DNA from: Trichinella spiralis | Taxonomy: Eukaryota; Nematoda; Enoplea; Trichinellida; Trichinellidae | Length of the DNA: 64,000 nucleotides | NCBI GenBank assembly: GCA_000181795.3 | Contig: CM012953.1 | Span: 3,465,651 to 3,529,650, forward strand | Direction: 5' to 3' | Part shown: positions 23,851 to 37,977 of the stretch, piece by piece | Layout: each line of letters begins with the position of its first letter | How positions within the stretch are numbered: position 1 is the first letter of the stretch | Notes under the pieces: model-generated | What the model was told of the DNA's origin: nothing | What the model saw: the letters and a program-made list of their open reading frames with translations, nothing else | Databases searched by the model: none | Translations under genes and position numbers: made by a program

Positions 23851-26800
23851 ATGAATGAGAAGATGGTATGAGCAGACGGTCACTTTTTCTGGTGTTTGTC
23901 AGAATTTAATTTATAAGTTTACTAAATTTGCTGATATTTTCTTAGATTATTGTTTTGCATTCAGTAGGACATGTAGAACTGCAGTGCATTTAATTTAGTA
24001 TTAAAGTTTTCTTTTACTGAATGCTCTACTGTACTGACAGAGTTAGTTTATATTTAGTATAATGTAAACAAGGTTTATCATTATTGAGAAAAATCATTTA
24101 AGGGTTCTGCAGTATTTTTGATGTTTTTTAAATATACTTTTTTTGTTATTTATAAAGTTGTTGTCCATTCAGGAGCAGGATGGTAAAGATGACATTGAAG
24201 TGTTCGGTGAGCATTTGAATAGGCTCTTGTCCATTTACAAGTTAGTTTGAATTTTCGTTTCTTTGTGTCGATGTTGTTCTAATTGTGTTGTGAATGAATT
24301 TCAAGTGTCGAAGGCCAGAAAGTTAACAGAAGTCATACTTATCATCTTTGTTATCTGCTTCATTTTGAATTGTTACCTTCTCGCGTTTTGAAAGATATTC
24401 AAAATACGGGCGACGGCAGCTATTACAAAACTGAAATGAGATTTTTTACCAAATTAATTCGAGAAAGACCAGCAGTTCTGACAAATTATAGTAAAGATGC
24501 TGAAATTGCTACAAGTACAATTCTTTTTTGCACTTTACTAATTTCAGATGTTTGTTTATTTTGTCATTATATTTTTTAGCATTTTATTCTTGGACACTGA
24601 TGAAAACGTTGGGAGTGTTTTCAGTTTACGGTTCTGTAGCGTTAAAAGAGGAAATAATGGAAATGGCTCGGATTATTTTCAACGCTCTTGGTCAACGATA
24701 TAGCGTGTCAGTGATGGAAAGGCTTATTGTTGAATTTTGTAGTCAGTTGTTTTTTTTTGTTTGGCACTTTCAACGCTTATAAGAATTTATTTTTGAATAT
24801 TGATAAATTCAGAAATTCAGTATATTCGAAGTCAAGCGTTGAACAAGGCTGGAACGAAAATGGCATACACATTTCAGTTGGGTTTGAGATCTATGGAAGT
24901 GGAAAGTGTCGGTGAACAATATCCAACTTTTCACATGACTGATTTGGAATTTGAAATTGCAGACAATGATCAGTGCGAAATATTTCAGCGTTTCTTCTGG
25001 TATCAGTCATTAAAATTAATTAAATTGAAATACACGTCAAAGGAAATATTATTTCTTTGTTTTTCAGTGATTTTATAACTCAACGAGAATCAATACTGAT
25101 CAACGTACAGTCGAATTGGTTGGAATGTTTTTTGATTACCATTTTAGATCAATTTGAAGACGGCGATTTTGAGTTAAAAGAGGTTAGTTGGTACTTATTT
25201 GAAAATATTCCATAATATATTTTATATACGTGTTGCATTCGAATTAATTTTTTTTCAGAGAAGTTTGACGTGCCTTTTGAATATAATTTGCAATGAGAAG
25301 ACGGTATTTCCACCGCATTTGGGTCCATTTTTTATTGATCACTGTTTCGCATTCATCGAATGGTTAGCTGAATACTGGCCGAGCAGTTTTGTGTAAGTAA
25401 AGTTTAAAAAATGACAAAAAATAGAAAAAGCTTTTTTATTGTTAATTTATTGTAGAAATGCAGAACACGTTTGCACACTTTTGGTTGAAGTTTTGCAATT
25501 TTGTACAGCATATGCGAATGGTCATCAACGACCAGTCGGCTGTTCAATTTTGTTTCAAAAAATTACAAGCAAAATGTTGACTCAGTTCTGCGAACGTCTG
25601 AAGCGGATAATTGTGAATGCAAATTTCGCTTCGTTTGATGCAAAGTTGCGCATCCGCCTGTTGGAAATGTTCACCTATTGTTTGTCAAATTTGAGACTGT
25701 TCCCGCCAGTAGACGAAGAAATTGCCAACCGTTTGGGCTGTTGTTTCGAAGCGGCTTTGGATAGCTTAATCTCGCGGACACTTCTAGCTGAGGTAGTTTT
25801 GCTTTTTATATGTTTTTTCACTTCCACTGGACAATTATTTTTAGCCATTGGAAATGTTGCTCAGTCATTTGTTTTATTTTTGTGATCTCGTATGGACAAG
25901 TGAATCAACCAGGTACAGTTGGAATGTGGGCAGCTTTACCACGAAGAGCTTACTTATTTACTTACTTATGACATGTTTTTTCAGTTGCTTCATTTTTGAA
26001 TATTACCAGAAAATGTTGGATGAAATTACCAAAGGCTTTGCAGAACCGGCAACAGTATGGCATAAATGAGAATATTTTTACAAAAAAGCATATCAGTTAT
26101 TTGTCTTTTCATCAAATTTTTTCAGGTTATTGAAGCATTATCCACGTGCAATTTTCTTCTGCGCGTACTTTTCCACGTAGAAGAGGAGCAAATGTCGTCA
26201 AAATTTCGGTTAAAATTTTATGCATATATTTGATGAATATAATTCCATTTTTTAATACTGGTTGATTTAAATTATTTTTTTTTGTTTCAGTCAAGCTCTT
26301 GACATATTCAAGTGTGAAATTTGCGATCGGCTGTTTTCAATGCAAGATGGTTTCGCCGTGGTGGTGCCAAATTTGAACGGCTTGAATCCCGACATAGCGG
26401 CTTCCATGTTCCAACTTTTGATCGACACGATTACATTAATTTTGCTGGCGTTTGTAAACAGTAAAATGATGCTTTTGTTGTTGTTTATCGAAATTTATTT
26501 TTTCCATTTAATATGGATTCTATTTCAATTGCCCAGAAATGAAGGTTCATCATGTTAATTTTGCTACTGCTTTGCTATCATTGCCATGGATTGACACGGT
26601 AAGTTATTGAACCATTTGTTGATAAAGATTATTCGTTATTATTATTATTATATTTATTTTGGTTTGTTAATTCAGGAAGATTTGTTGGATTCGAAATGTG
26701 CAGATGTTGAACAATTTTCATCGATGAAATTGATCGTATCGCGTTTAGGTGAGGTTATTGTTTTTTTTGAATATGATAATTCTTTTGAAAATTCCATCTT

Positions 26801-29800
26801 TGAAAAAGATTAAAATTTTTGTTTGTTTTAATAAAATTTTTTACTCATCAGATCTGTGTGCTGTTGTCCAGAAGTGTTTGCATTCGTTGTCAATTATGCC
26901 ATCGATGTTTTGTCCATTGTGGAGAAGTTACATATTTAAAAGTTGCATTGTAATGTGCTTTTTTACAATTGTTTGTTTGTTTATTTATTTATTTATTTAT
27001 TTTGCGTAGATGTCCGGAAGAAGTGAATATTTTTTGTATTCTTTGAAGAGGTTGCCGACATTGTTGCAGCATTTATCTCTGGATCATCGTCAACAATATT
27101 TCACCGAAATACAAAAGTAATCAAATTACAACGTCGTCATAAATTCGCAATTGTTTTCTATTGTTGATTTTTAATATTTCAGTCTTGCATGTTCGAATCA
27201 TTTCCATGGTGATGATCAGACGAAATTGATTGGCGCCTTCAGTGAATGCATCTGCGTCATGGCCAATGCCTGTGATATGAAGTGACACTATTAATAATTT
27301 TGATCCATTGGTAAAATTCCTCCCACTGACGGAAATTTTAACCAAATTCTAGTTATGATGAAGAACAAAAAGCAAAGTGCAGATGTTGCTCTGGTGAATT
27401 TTTGAAAATTGACCACGACAGCTTTGCCAAGTATATGCCGACGTTCTGCCCCACTAGGTTCCTGTTCGACCGTATCTCCGAGGCAAAATTAGCCAATGAA
27501 TGTGAGCTTGCTGCAAGCTTAGTTGTTTTTTCCTTTGCAAAACTGACTTTGCCAAATTTCTAGATTTGGCTTTGTTGGATTTGATTCGTGTTGTTCTTGT
27601 CCATTGCAATTTGACGGAAAATGAAGTTTTTGAAATTTACCAAAAGACGTGCTTTTTGATAGATTTCGAAGATTTGTCAGTCAGGAAGAAATGCAGGTAT
27701 GCAGGACTGCTTTTTATTTGTCTTTTTTTTCATTTGTATAATTTTTTTAAAAAAGCATTTGCATTGGCTTGATGACCGCGTTGATTGACAACGATGAATT
27801 TGTGGAATCGATCAAAAGTGCGTTGAGTCGAGTGCAAACGGGCGAGTTTGAACATTCCAGCCAGTCGTTGTTGTATTATTTAGGAGAGACGGCAAAGTGA
27901 TTATTGTTTGTTTGTTTGTTTGTTTATTGAAGTTGTAATTTTGTTTCTTGACTTTTCAAGGTACGCCAGAGAGGCACTTTACGAACACGCGATTGTGCGG
28001 TTCACGATTTTCACACTGGCCCAAGTTGGCGGCGACAGTCTGCTCAGACTTGCGGCCGAAACGTTGAAGGATGTCTGCCTTATGCGGGGCACAACTCCCA
28101 AACGCTTGCACGTACGGTTCGGCTGTCCAATCGGCCGCCACTTGGTTCGCCTGTGTTGCGACGTGTTGCGCGAAAGTCACGGCGATAGGGCGAGCAGCGA
28201 CGAGGTCGGCTGCATTCTGCGCAACGCGGCCGTGCTGTTCGACTACGGCGAACGCCAGGTGGCGCAGTTCGTTCAGAGCAGCGTGCGCCACCTGGTGCCT
28301 TGGCTGATGATCGAACGGTCGAACGAGGCGAGCCGGGCCCACGTGGTCGTCGCCAAACTGTTGGGCACCAATCGTCACTGTCTGCTCGCCTGCAATTTCA
28401 GACACGTCGTGCTGACGATCACGCTCAACGAGTTGCCCAACGATCAAGTGGAACGGGTATTCGAGTTCATCGAACGCGAAGGTAGTGTCGAGCCGGCTGG
28501 CCGAAAGAGGGGCTTTTCGTCGGTCGGCGGTGGCGGTGGTGGCCAACGCTGGACAGTGGCCACCTATTTGTCGTGGGATTTGTATTCGTGCGTCAACGAG
28601 CTGTTGTTGCACTTGTCGTTGAACGTGGAACGCGTGCTGCGCATGCTGTTGACCATCGTCCACAATTTCGGCCGTCCGCCGGACGTCAGCGCCAGCGCGG
28701 CCGAAGCCGAAGTGATCGGCTTCATCAAGCCGCGCATCTTGGGCGTGTTGATCAAGTTCGAAGAGAAATTTCGCAGCGGCGATCCAGTGCGAGACAAGCT
28801 CGTCGCTTTGAACAGTCTCGACTGTTTGATGCTGATGTGCGGCGGTCAGATTCTCGACCAGGCCAAGTTGAAAGTGTTGTCCACGTTGCGGTCCGCGTTG
28901 GCGGTCCAAGATGCCCAATTTCGACAACTCTGTTCCCGAGCTTGGCACACATTTTTCACCCATTTGCGCGACGACGCGCTCAAAGATATTCTGCTGTCGG
29001 CAGTGTTGACCATGTTACCATTGTTTGAATGCGAAGAACAACCACAAGCACAACCCGACGAAGCACAGCAGCGGAAGTCGATGGATTACAACGAGTCGAT
29101 TTTGAATTTTTTGTTCGAACAACGAGCCGCGTTGGTCGGAGACGAACTCGACGCGTTGGCGTTTCTACTGCTCGAAGGGGAGCAGCAGTGTCGCGCACCA
29201 GTGGCGCTGCTGCGCCGTCTGCGCCGCCCCGACGCTTGCGCCGACTGGCCGCTCGAGACGGCTCTGGCGCGCTGTTCGGCTCTGCTACTTGGATCGGAAA
29301 GCGCCGACATCCGACGACGCTGTCTGGTCAGCCTGTCCGGCGTGCTTAGACGCCGCGATGTGGAACTGGCGCGCCGTCTGGCGGGTGCCGACGTCGTCGA
29401 CGCGACCGTCGCCCGCCTGCACGTCGCGCTGATGCACTGCGTACGCGCCGGCGACGAGTCGGTTCGTCTGCTCGCCGCGTCGGCTCTGGGCCAACTCGGT
29501 GCGCTCGACCCGGGCCGTCTGCCGGCGCTCGACCGTCGTCCCGAAGCCGACGTGTCGCAGCCGCTGCTCTACGCCGACTTCAGCGCCGACTACAATTCGC
29601 GCTTCGGCGCCACGGTGCTCGTCGAACTGGCGAAATACATGACCGCCGCCACGGACGGCTTTTTGTACGACGCCTGCAGTTGCACCATTCAAGAAGTGTT
29701 GAATTTTTTCAACTGCGCCCAAGACAAGGACACCTCGCAGACCAGCGCCGGCTTGCTCTGGGCAATTTTGCCCACCCACGTCCAGACGCTCATTTCACCG

Positions 29801-32800
29801 TTGCTCACCACCAGCTATCGGTTCCGGGCCAGGAAAAATGCCACCATCGACCAGCGTCCAATCTTCGGCACCCCCTTTGGCTGCAACATGAAAATTTGGT
29901 TGCAAAGTTGGATCTCGGTCCTGGTGAAAACGGTAATGTACTGTATTTATTTATTTTTTTTTACTTTTTTTAAAATAAATATTATAAAAATTTCCAGATC
30001 AAAAACGAAACTGCCGGTCGATTTTACAAAACCGTCGCCGTGATGACCGAATACGAGGTCGGATTTGCTCATTTCTTGTTGCCGCATGTTTTGTTTCAAA
30101 AAGTCATCGAAAATGACTTTGACGAGGTTGAATGAAGAGAAACTTGATTGATTATGTTAATTAATTTTTATTTTAAAAAATCAAGGTATTGAACGAAGTT
30201 CTCAAAGTGTTGCATTCGTTCAATGAAAAGAACAATTTGGAAAAGTCGTTTTGCAGCGCCGCTTGTCAAGTTGTCTTCAGCTCTACGGATTTTCTGCGCA
30301 AATGGGCTAACCGTGCTCGTGCTTGGCCTGAAAAAGGTATCCTTTTATTTAATTTTTGTTGTTTATTCCATTAATTTGTTTACTTCTTTTTTAGATACCG
30401 AAAGAGGGTATATTATGAATTTTTTGAATTCCATTCCGAAAAATTTGCTCGCCGAATGCGCGATGCTTTGCAACGCCTACACCAGATCGTTGATGTATTA
30501 CGAGATGTATTTGGACAGTTCCAATGCTAACATTGAAGAGCACATGCCGTTTCTTCAAGTATTTTTGCCAGTTGTGTTCAACTGACTATTTTATGGTATT
30601 TAAGACACCATTAACTTTCAGAAATTGTACGCTTATTTGGAAGATGTTGATGCAGTGAAAGGGTCGTTGACTTTCAGAATTGCTCACGGCAAGCCTACCT
30701 TACACGAGTACATTTTAACTTACGAATCTATAGGTATTATTTGTTTGTTTGTTTTTGTTTGTTTTTTGGAACAATTTTCATCTACAGGCAATTATCACGA
30801 TGCACTACCGTATCACGAAGCAGTTACGGACGCGTATCCGGACGACTTGTCCAATCACATTGCTTTCGTTCAGTGCATGCTGAAGTTGAATCAAGTGACC
30901 GTATCTCTGCGTTACATCGACGGTCTTCGATCTGAAAAGTATTTTAAAAAAAACAAAAAATTTTTTTAATTGAAAATTATTCCCTTGCTGTTGGATTCAA
31001 TTTCAGCAAAGAATGGTCCGAGCGTTTGCATTTGTGTCGGGCAGAAACGCTACGTCGATTGCAAAGCTGGGATCTGTTGAAACAAGAAATTGATGAAGTA
31101 GAAATAAATGTTTATCTCTATTTATTTGTAATGTTTTATTATTAATAAATTTTTTTGAAAAAAATAGCATCCATCTTCGGTTGGTTGGGATGCGGATTTG
31201 GGACGATTGATGCTGTGCGTCAAAGAGCGCAAATGTGATTCATTTCAAGCGGAAATGAGCGCTGTTCGGTCGAGAATCATGGACGAAATCAGCGTTGCAA
31301 TGATGGACTTTGCTAGCTACGAGAGAATCTACGGTTCAGTTTTGAAGTAATCCGAAACGTGCTTGTTTATTTATTGTTGATTTTTCAAAGCGATGATTCA
31401 TCGTATTTTTGCAGGTTGCATCAGTTGTACGAAGTGCAGCAATTTTTGGAACAAGTTGGTCGTGCTGGCGAAGAAGATCCCAATGCAGTGTTGACAAACT
31501 TGGGACACTGTTGGGATAGTCGATTGAAATTGTTGCAGGTTTATATTTATTGATAAATTTGTTTGTTTGTTTGTTTGTTAAATTATTTATATTTAAAGCA
31601 TTCGTCCAACGTGCGTCACCCTGTGCTGGAGTTGAGACGTCAGCTGCTTGACTTTTGGCCTCGTTGTGATGAAACGATCGAAATGATCGGCAGTTCGTGG
31701 TTACGCAGCGCCAAAGTGGCCAGAAAGTAAGAAAGTGATTGAAAAAATAATAAGTAAATATAGGATATTAGTTTTTTTCTATATACTTTCAGAGCGGGTC
31801 ATTTGCAGTCCGCATGGAGCTATTTGGCGAAGGTAAAGGGTAAAAATTTCGACGCCGTATTTGTCGAAGAAGCGAAATTGCTGTGGTTGAAGGTGCTTGG
31901 GGAAAAAAATTTTTTTTCTTTTTGTCCACTTGCAACATTAATAATTCATAATTTATCAATTCAGAACGAACAAGGCGAAGCGTTGAGTTGTCTCGAAAAT
32001 GGTATCAGTAGTCGATTTTCCAAACTGTTCATTTCACCCAATCAAGCCGAAGCCGACGAACACAGGCCACTTTTTGCAAAAGTCTGTTACCATATTTTAT
32101 ATATAGATGTTGAAATAAATTCAAATTTCAATTCTTCCTTTCTCCACAAATTAATTAACTATTTTCTTGTTCAGGCGCAGTTGCTGTTGGCAAATTATGC
32201 TCGAGATTCGTCGTCGCGTGATGCATTCGAAGTGTTGGATTTGTACAAAAAATTGTTGAACACTTGTCCAGATAACGAACAAGGTTATTACAATACGGCC
32301 GTCCATTTGGATCAAATTGCACAAACTCACGTATGCTGATGTTGAATAATTTGATTCTTTATTAATTTTTTCTTATTGTTGTTGTGTTTTATTTTTCAAG
32401 AGCTACAGGCATAGTTATCATATTGTATTGCCGAAAATGGTCTCGTCGTACGGTAAATCACTTAAATACGGTTTGAAAAATTTGCATCATTCCATGCCAC
32501 GCTTGCTGACACTTTGGTTAGACAGCACTGCCCGAGTTTGTGTTTCTTGTTTCGTTTTGCTAATACATAATTGCTTGGTTCGATTTGTTTGTTGTTTAGC
32601 TTCACCAAAAACAGACCAAGAGCAAAGGGGATCGAGATGCGGATGTTGGTCTGTCCGAGTCGGACAATGGTCAAAAGATGGAATTGTTGAATTCGTTGAA
32701 TAAAATTGTTCGACAATTGAGCGACGAACTTCCCGTTCAACTGTTCTATTCTTGCTTTTCGCAGCTAATTTCGCGTGTTTGTCATCCGGCCGACAGTACA

Positions 32801-34502
32801 GCAGAAATTTTGAAGGTAAATAAATTTTTTACTTGAAAAATCAACCAATTTTTATTTTAAAAAACACATATATATTTATCTTTTTTGAAATTTTAATTTT
32901 TTCTTCAAGACAATCATTGCCAGAGTGATCGCCACATTTCCGCAGCAAGGTTTGTGGATGAGTTTGTCAGTGGCGACGTCGACCAATCCACAGCGACGTC
33001 AAGCTTGCAAAGAGGTTTATGAAAAAGCGATGGCACTGAACGCGCGTGTCAAACCGCTGCTCGAGGATATGACGGAATTTTTGGAATTGTTGAAAAAATT
33101 ATGCTATTCCGCTGCCGGTGCAAGGCGACTTTCGCTGAGCATGAGTCAAGATTTTCCAAAATTGAATTCCTACTTTTCCAGTAAACTTTTTTTCCGGCAA
33201 TATTTGAATTGGCCATGTTTGATCATACTTTATACATACAGATCGACGTGCTTCTCGACCGCCGATAATATTGCCAATGCAGTCGATGATGGATATAAAT
33301 ATGTCAGTGTTGAAGCTTTCGAATTCTGCCTGTTCGGATCAAAAGCCAGTTGGGACTTCATTTCCAATACAACCGGTCTATATTGCAGGCTTTGCCGATA
33401 CGGTCGAGGTAGATGTGAATAGAAAAGTTGATTGATTGATTGATTGATTATTATTGTTCATTGAAATTTCTCATTAATGTTGTTCAAGATACTGAGCTCG
33501 TTGCAAAAACCGAAGAAAATTTTGATCGTCTGCACCGACGGAAAAACATATCCGATGATGTGCAAAGCGAAAGATGACCTGCGTCTCGACAAGCGGTTGA
33601 TGGAATTCAACAATCTGGTGAACACTTGTCTGCTTAGAAATGCCGAGTCGAGAAAGCGACAGCTTCGCATCCGCACCTACACGGTTATTCCGCTGAGCCA
33701 CGACTGCGGCCTGGTGGAGTGGGTGAACAATTTGGAAGGTCTGCGTCACATATTGGGCAAATTGTACAAGGAGCTCGGCGGTTCGATGCATTCGCGCGAA
33801 TTGCAGTCGGCCATGGCACGCAAGACCGACTCGTTGGGGAAAAAGTTGGAAATTTTCGAAACGGTGCTGCTGAAACGACATCCGCCAGTGTTGAGCCGCT
33901 GGTTCGGCTACAGGTTCGCCGACCCGACCGAATGGTACCAGGCGAGGACGAACTTCGTGCGCACGGCCGCCGTGATGAGCATGGTCGGCTATGTGCTCGG
34001 CTTGGGCGACCGCCACGGCGAAAACATACTGATCGACTCGACCACCGGCGACGTGGTTCACGTCGACTTCAACTGCTTGTTCAACAAGGGCGAAGATTTG
34101 GAATGGCCTGAACTGGTGCCGTTCCGTCTGACCCACAACATGATCGACGCCATGGGACCGCTCGGCTGCGAGGGGGCGTTCAGGAAGTGCTGCGAGCTGA
34201 CCATGCAGGTGATGCGCGAACGTCGCGGCATGCTTCGGTCGGTGTTGGAGACGTTCCTCCACGACCCGCTGGTCGAGTGGACCCGCAACAGCAACAAGCC
34301 CCGGCCCACAGCCGGCGAGGACAAAGCCCGAGAACACTTGCAGAACATCGAAACTCGCCTCAAGGGTAGCGTCAAAGCCAGCTTGGACTCGGCCTACGGT
34401 CTGCCGTTGAGTGTCGAAGGGCAAGTTGCCCATTTGATCCGCCAAGCGATGGACAAAAAGCTGCTCTGTCAAATGTACATTGGATGGGCCGCTTTCATGT
34501 GA
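23851..34502 (+). CDS. ATR: Serine/threonine-protein kinase ATR (PIKK family)
   Basis: A multi-exon gene of roughly 30 exons. Early exons are 23851-23865, 24173-24240 and 24306-24514; the largest is 27961-29932 (1972 nt) and the last is 33489-34502. ATR is the apical checkpoint kinase recruited to RPA-coated single-stranded DNA. Exons from 24.2 to 33.1 kb encode the HEAT/UME and FAT regions. FAT blocks include SLKYGLKNLHHSMPRLLTLWLD, QLFYSCFSQLISRVCH and FPQQGLWMS. The final exons carry VYIAGFADTVE, then ILSSLQKPKKIL. The kinase core has YVLGLGDRHGENIL (catalytic loop) and VVHVDFNCLFNKGE (activation segment), then FRLTHNM and the FATC end LLCQMYIGWAAFM. DFN, rather than DFG, is normal for ATR. 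The kinase residues I can check are intact. Exon boundaries of the N-terminal half are approximate. An AATAAA signal follows at 34556. Confidence 0.93.
33429..33450. repeat. (TGAT)n in the last ATR intron
   Basis: Five-fold TGAT repeat just upstream of the acceptor for the kinase exon. Confidence 0.8.
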
Positions 34503-34555
34503 AATTCAACCTGCAACTGCAACCCACCAACAGCAGGCGAGCGAGCGAAAATTCA

Positions 34556-34561
34556 AATAAA
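34556..34561 (+). terminator. Polyadenylation signal of ATR
   Basis: AATAAA 54 nt after the ATR stop codon, at a typical distance for a short 3' UTR. Confidence 0.6.
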
Positions 34562-36312
34562 CTCTTCCTCTTGCTTGCTATTGCTGTTTGATTATTTATT
34601 ACTTGTTCTTGTTGTTCTTGTTACTCTTCTTGTTGTTGCTTTACAAAAATTGTTGTTCTACCTTTTTCTGTGATAAAAATTTCTATGCTTTCTATTTATT
34701 TTTTTTCTTCTTTGGTTTTGCTTTTTTTGGAACTTTTTTTTAATTTCAAAACTAATAATACTACAATGAATAATTATTATGCATAGTTGTCCTGTGTAGA
34801 GTTGACGTGACCACGACGACCAGAAAACGGTCTGCTGCCTAATTTGTCCATACAAAGCTGATGATTGGATAATGAAAATGAATGATGTTCTTTTTTTCTG
34901 TTTTTCTAAAATTTTATCTCATATTTTCATGGCTCCACTACTATTATACCTCATTGGACTTTTTTTCCTTTGGTTACAGCTCATACGTATGTGGTAAAAA
35001 TAAAAGAAAGATACCAATTAAAATCAACAACTTGTTTATTTATGTATATATAAATTGGTTTGGTTGTTTGTTCATCTGCTATGGAAATTTGTTCTCTCCA
35101 ACTCTGTCGTAACATAGCTCTGAAGCTTGCGTGAATGAAGGAGGCTTTGAAAAGCACAACATTGACAACTGAAACGATGATCAAATGCATAGTTATTACA
35201 AATTAAATTAATTGATAATTTTAAATTGACTTTCTTTTTAAATTACAATTTTAACAACATCAATTAATTTATTTTTTTGATTCTTGATCAATTTATGCAA
35301 CAGAATTTCACACAAAGCGAGCTATATATTATATATGTGTGTACAACAACGTCTGAGCGTTGACATTGCAACCAGCACGACGACGATGATGTGCTTGTTT
35401 CACGAAAATGAAAAAAAGATTTCGTGTTGTTGTTTTTCATGTTTTTGCATTTTAAAATTATAATCATTGGTGTGCTTTTCCATACTGTACAAATTGATTG
35501 ATGCTGCTGACACTTTATTTTTTAATGGTTGCGAAAAGGCTGTTGTTTATACTTCAAATGTATATTTCTAAAAGCAACAATTTCTATTCACTTTTATTGT
35601 GAAGAAAATATGCTTCTGAAAAATAAGTCAATAAAATATTATTATCTCAACTCACAGAATTCACACTTGCTCAAACAGTGGTCTGGGCGTTGATGTACAC
35701 AAATTTATCTCGACAAATCAAGCGCAGCACTGAAATTTGTTTGTCCTGAAGCGGAGCTTGATTGGCCATCCATTGCTCTGTTGCTTCTTGTGCTTTGATA
35801 TTTCAATTATTTTCAATCAAATCAAATCAGATCAGTCAATAATGCCGGCTAAATCACGTCGTTCAACTGAAGCAGCAATCCAAATTTGATCATCAGCAAG
35901 CAGGGTTTGTCGAGAAATTCCAATCATTTCCGGGAACGAATGAAAATTACAGCAGTTTTTTTGCACAAAAAGTAGGCACTTTGCTTGTTGCTATAAGAAT
36001 TGCGTTAAGTGAACTTTGTTAGTGTCTTTTTCTTTTTTTGAACTGACAATTATCATTTAGAAGTTTTGTTTACTTTAGCGCATGACGTGTGCAGCTTGAA
36101 AGTAAAAATTTTTTACTTATATTTTTATTCTTGTTTTTTTGCATTTTCAATCTAATAACATTTTATAAAAATATTATAAAATGTCGCTGTGTTGTCAACT
36201 ATGCGTTCTAATGAAATTGGGTTATTTTTATAATACTTGATTTTCATACTGTACGGTACTTGCTGCCATCAATATTTCTACTGTTAATTTTCAGTGTAAA
36301 GGGTGTCTTATC
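34562..36312. other. Intergenic between ATR and ELOF1
   Basis: About 1.7 kb, AT-rich, with no recognisable coding region. An acceptor (ATTTTCAG at about 36286-36293) just before the ELOF1 start suggests a non-coding ELOF1 exon in this stretch. Confidence 0.5.
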
Positions 36313-36751
36313 ATGGGCAAGCGTCGCAGCAAACGCAAGCCACCAGCTCGTGCAAAACTGGTACAACCGCTGAGTACTCGCTTTAATTGTCCATTTTGCA
36401 ATCACCAAGACAGCTGCGAATGTAAAATGTAAGTTACCCGAAATGTTGTTTGTTGCATTCCGCTCAACAAGTTATTAAACATCTAGAATAGGACGTCGCT
36501 GATTTATATTTTGAAAATTCTGTTCAATTTTTGTAATATTAATAAAAAAAACTTCTAGAACTTTTTACTTAAATGTTTCCAGTTGAGATAATTTGTATTT
36601 TGAACAAATTTGTAGGGATCGCGATCGTAACATTGGGACAATAATTTGCTACGTTTGCGGTGAAACGTACCAAACCCACATCAACTATTTGTTGGAACCG
36701 ATCGACGTGTACAACGATTGGATTGACGCTTGCGAACAAGCTAACCAGTGA
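36313..36751 (+). CDS. ELOF1: Transcription elongation factor 1 homologue (ELOF1)
   Basis: Two exons, 36313-36428 and 36616-36751, split inside a Met codon; 252 nt and 83 residues, the same length as human ELOF1. The product begins with the basic tail [16 protein letters not shown]. It has a four-cysteine zinc ribbon ([12 protein letters not shown], then [12 protein letters not shown]) and the conserved end [22 protein letters not shown]1 binds elongating RNA polymerase II and, in mammals, supports transcription-coupled repair. All four zinc cysteines are present. Confidence 0.97.
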
Positions 36752-36754
36752 TGA

Positions 36755-37975
36755 TGATGAGCCGTTTCTGATCAACGGAAAAGCAAAACTTTGACTTTAC
36801 CGTTTATTCGCTGTATTATTTATTATCGAATATAGTCGACTTGCTGGTCTTTTAAGTCGATATATGTTATTAATATTTTCATATGTATTTATGATAAACT
36901 GTATAAATGTTTTGTTGAAAGAATTTCGCATTAGTAAAATTGTCTCTTTGCTTGTTGCTTTGACCTAGTGCATGCACGCAAAATTTTCTGTAGAAAATGT
37001 TTTACCATGACGTGAATTACAATTGAAGACGAAAACACTATTGCTTGTCATTCACTAGCATTACTATTTGCTGATTTTATCCATTGTAGTACTTTGAACA
37101 AAAATGGTATTATTGTCGTTGTATTCTTTTCAAAGTTGCATTTGCAACACAATTAACAATTCTGAATATATTTACCGTAGAAGAAATTGTCCTTTTTTCT
37201 TTCTTTTCAAAGGTCATCTGCAAAAAAATTTCCAGCTTTGTCCGTGACATGGCATAATTAAGTTTGTTAATTATGCGACAAAAAAATTATCAACTGCAAA
37301 TGTGAATTGATTTGCAAAAATGCTTAACATTGGCGTATAAAATTTTGAAGAAAAAATATATTAATCGGTAATATTTGAAAAATTGAAAAGCTGCACTACA
37401 AATACGGAATGTCAAGCTGAAATTTGTGGAAATTGCTGTGCATTTTGGCGTACTGAAGATGCTGAAGATCATGCAGTTTCAAACGTCTGCTTATTTCTTT
37501 GTTCAAAGAGAAACATTTCTCTAACAAATAAATCGGTTAAAATTATTTTCGCAGTTTCTTTTGACGACGAAAGTAAAAGTAAAAACATTGCATCATATTA
37601 GACAATATTTCCTAAGTAAGTTTTGTTCAAATATTAAGCATTTATAAATTGATTAAAAGACAATTTTCAAAATATTTTTATTATTCTCATACATTATCTA
37701 AATATTCAAAGTCAAAGATGTCAAAATAAATATAATAATAAAACATTTATTCCAGCATCGCATAACAAACAAACTGCATATATATGTTGTTTGTATGCAT
37801 AAAGCAGACAGCAATTGATTAAATATAGTTGTAAAGTATAATGATAATATAAGCAAATAAATTATATGGAAAACGTAAATGGAAATAAATTCTTCATTTT
37901 AATAAAAATTACTCTCAAACGTAACCCCGAGCAAAATTTTTAGGATAGCCTTGTGCCATCTCTGAAATCCATGAT
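36755..37975. other. Intergenic between convergent ELOF1 and the ALYREF-like gene
   Basis: AT-rich. A 72-residue plus-strand frame at 37383-37601 is cysteine-containing but lacks an ATG start, signal peptide or splice support, so I do not call it a gene. Confidence 0.5.
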
Positions 37976-37977
37976 TT

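Noticed and set aside
27956-28963. 335-residue open frame on the minus strand opposite the large ATR exon
   Set aside because: It is a by-product of the GC-rich codon use of ATR. Its composition is repetitive (Gln/His/Val/Ala) and it has no domain; the plus strand carries clear ATR homology.
29285-29779. 164-residue minus-strand frame within ATR
   Set aside because: Antisense shadow of the GC-rich exon; no motif of its own.
33474-34472. 332-residue open frame on the minus strand opposite the ATR kinase exon
   Set aside because: Shadow frame of the strongly conserved kinase/FATC coding sequence, for the same compositional reason.
37383-37601. Cysteine-containing plus-strand frame (CTTNTECQAEICGNCC)
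   Set aside because: No ATG at its start, no signal peptide, no convincing acceptor or donor, and AT-biased surroundings.
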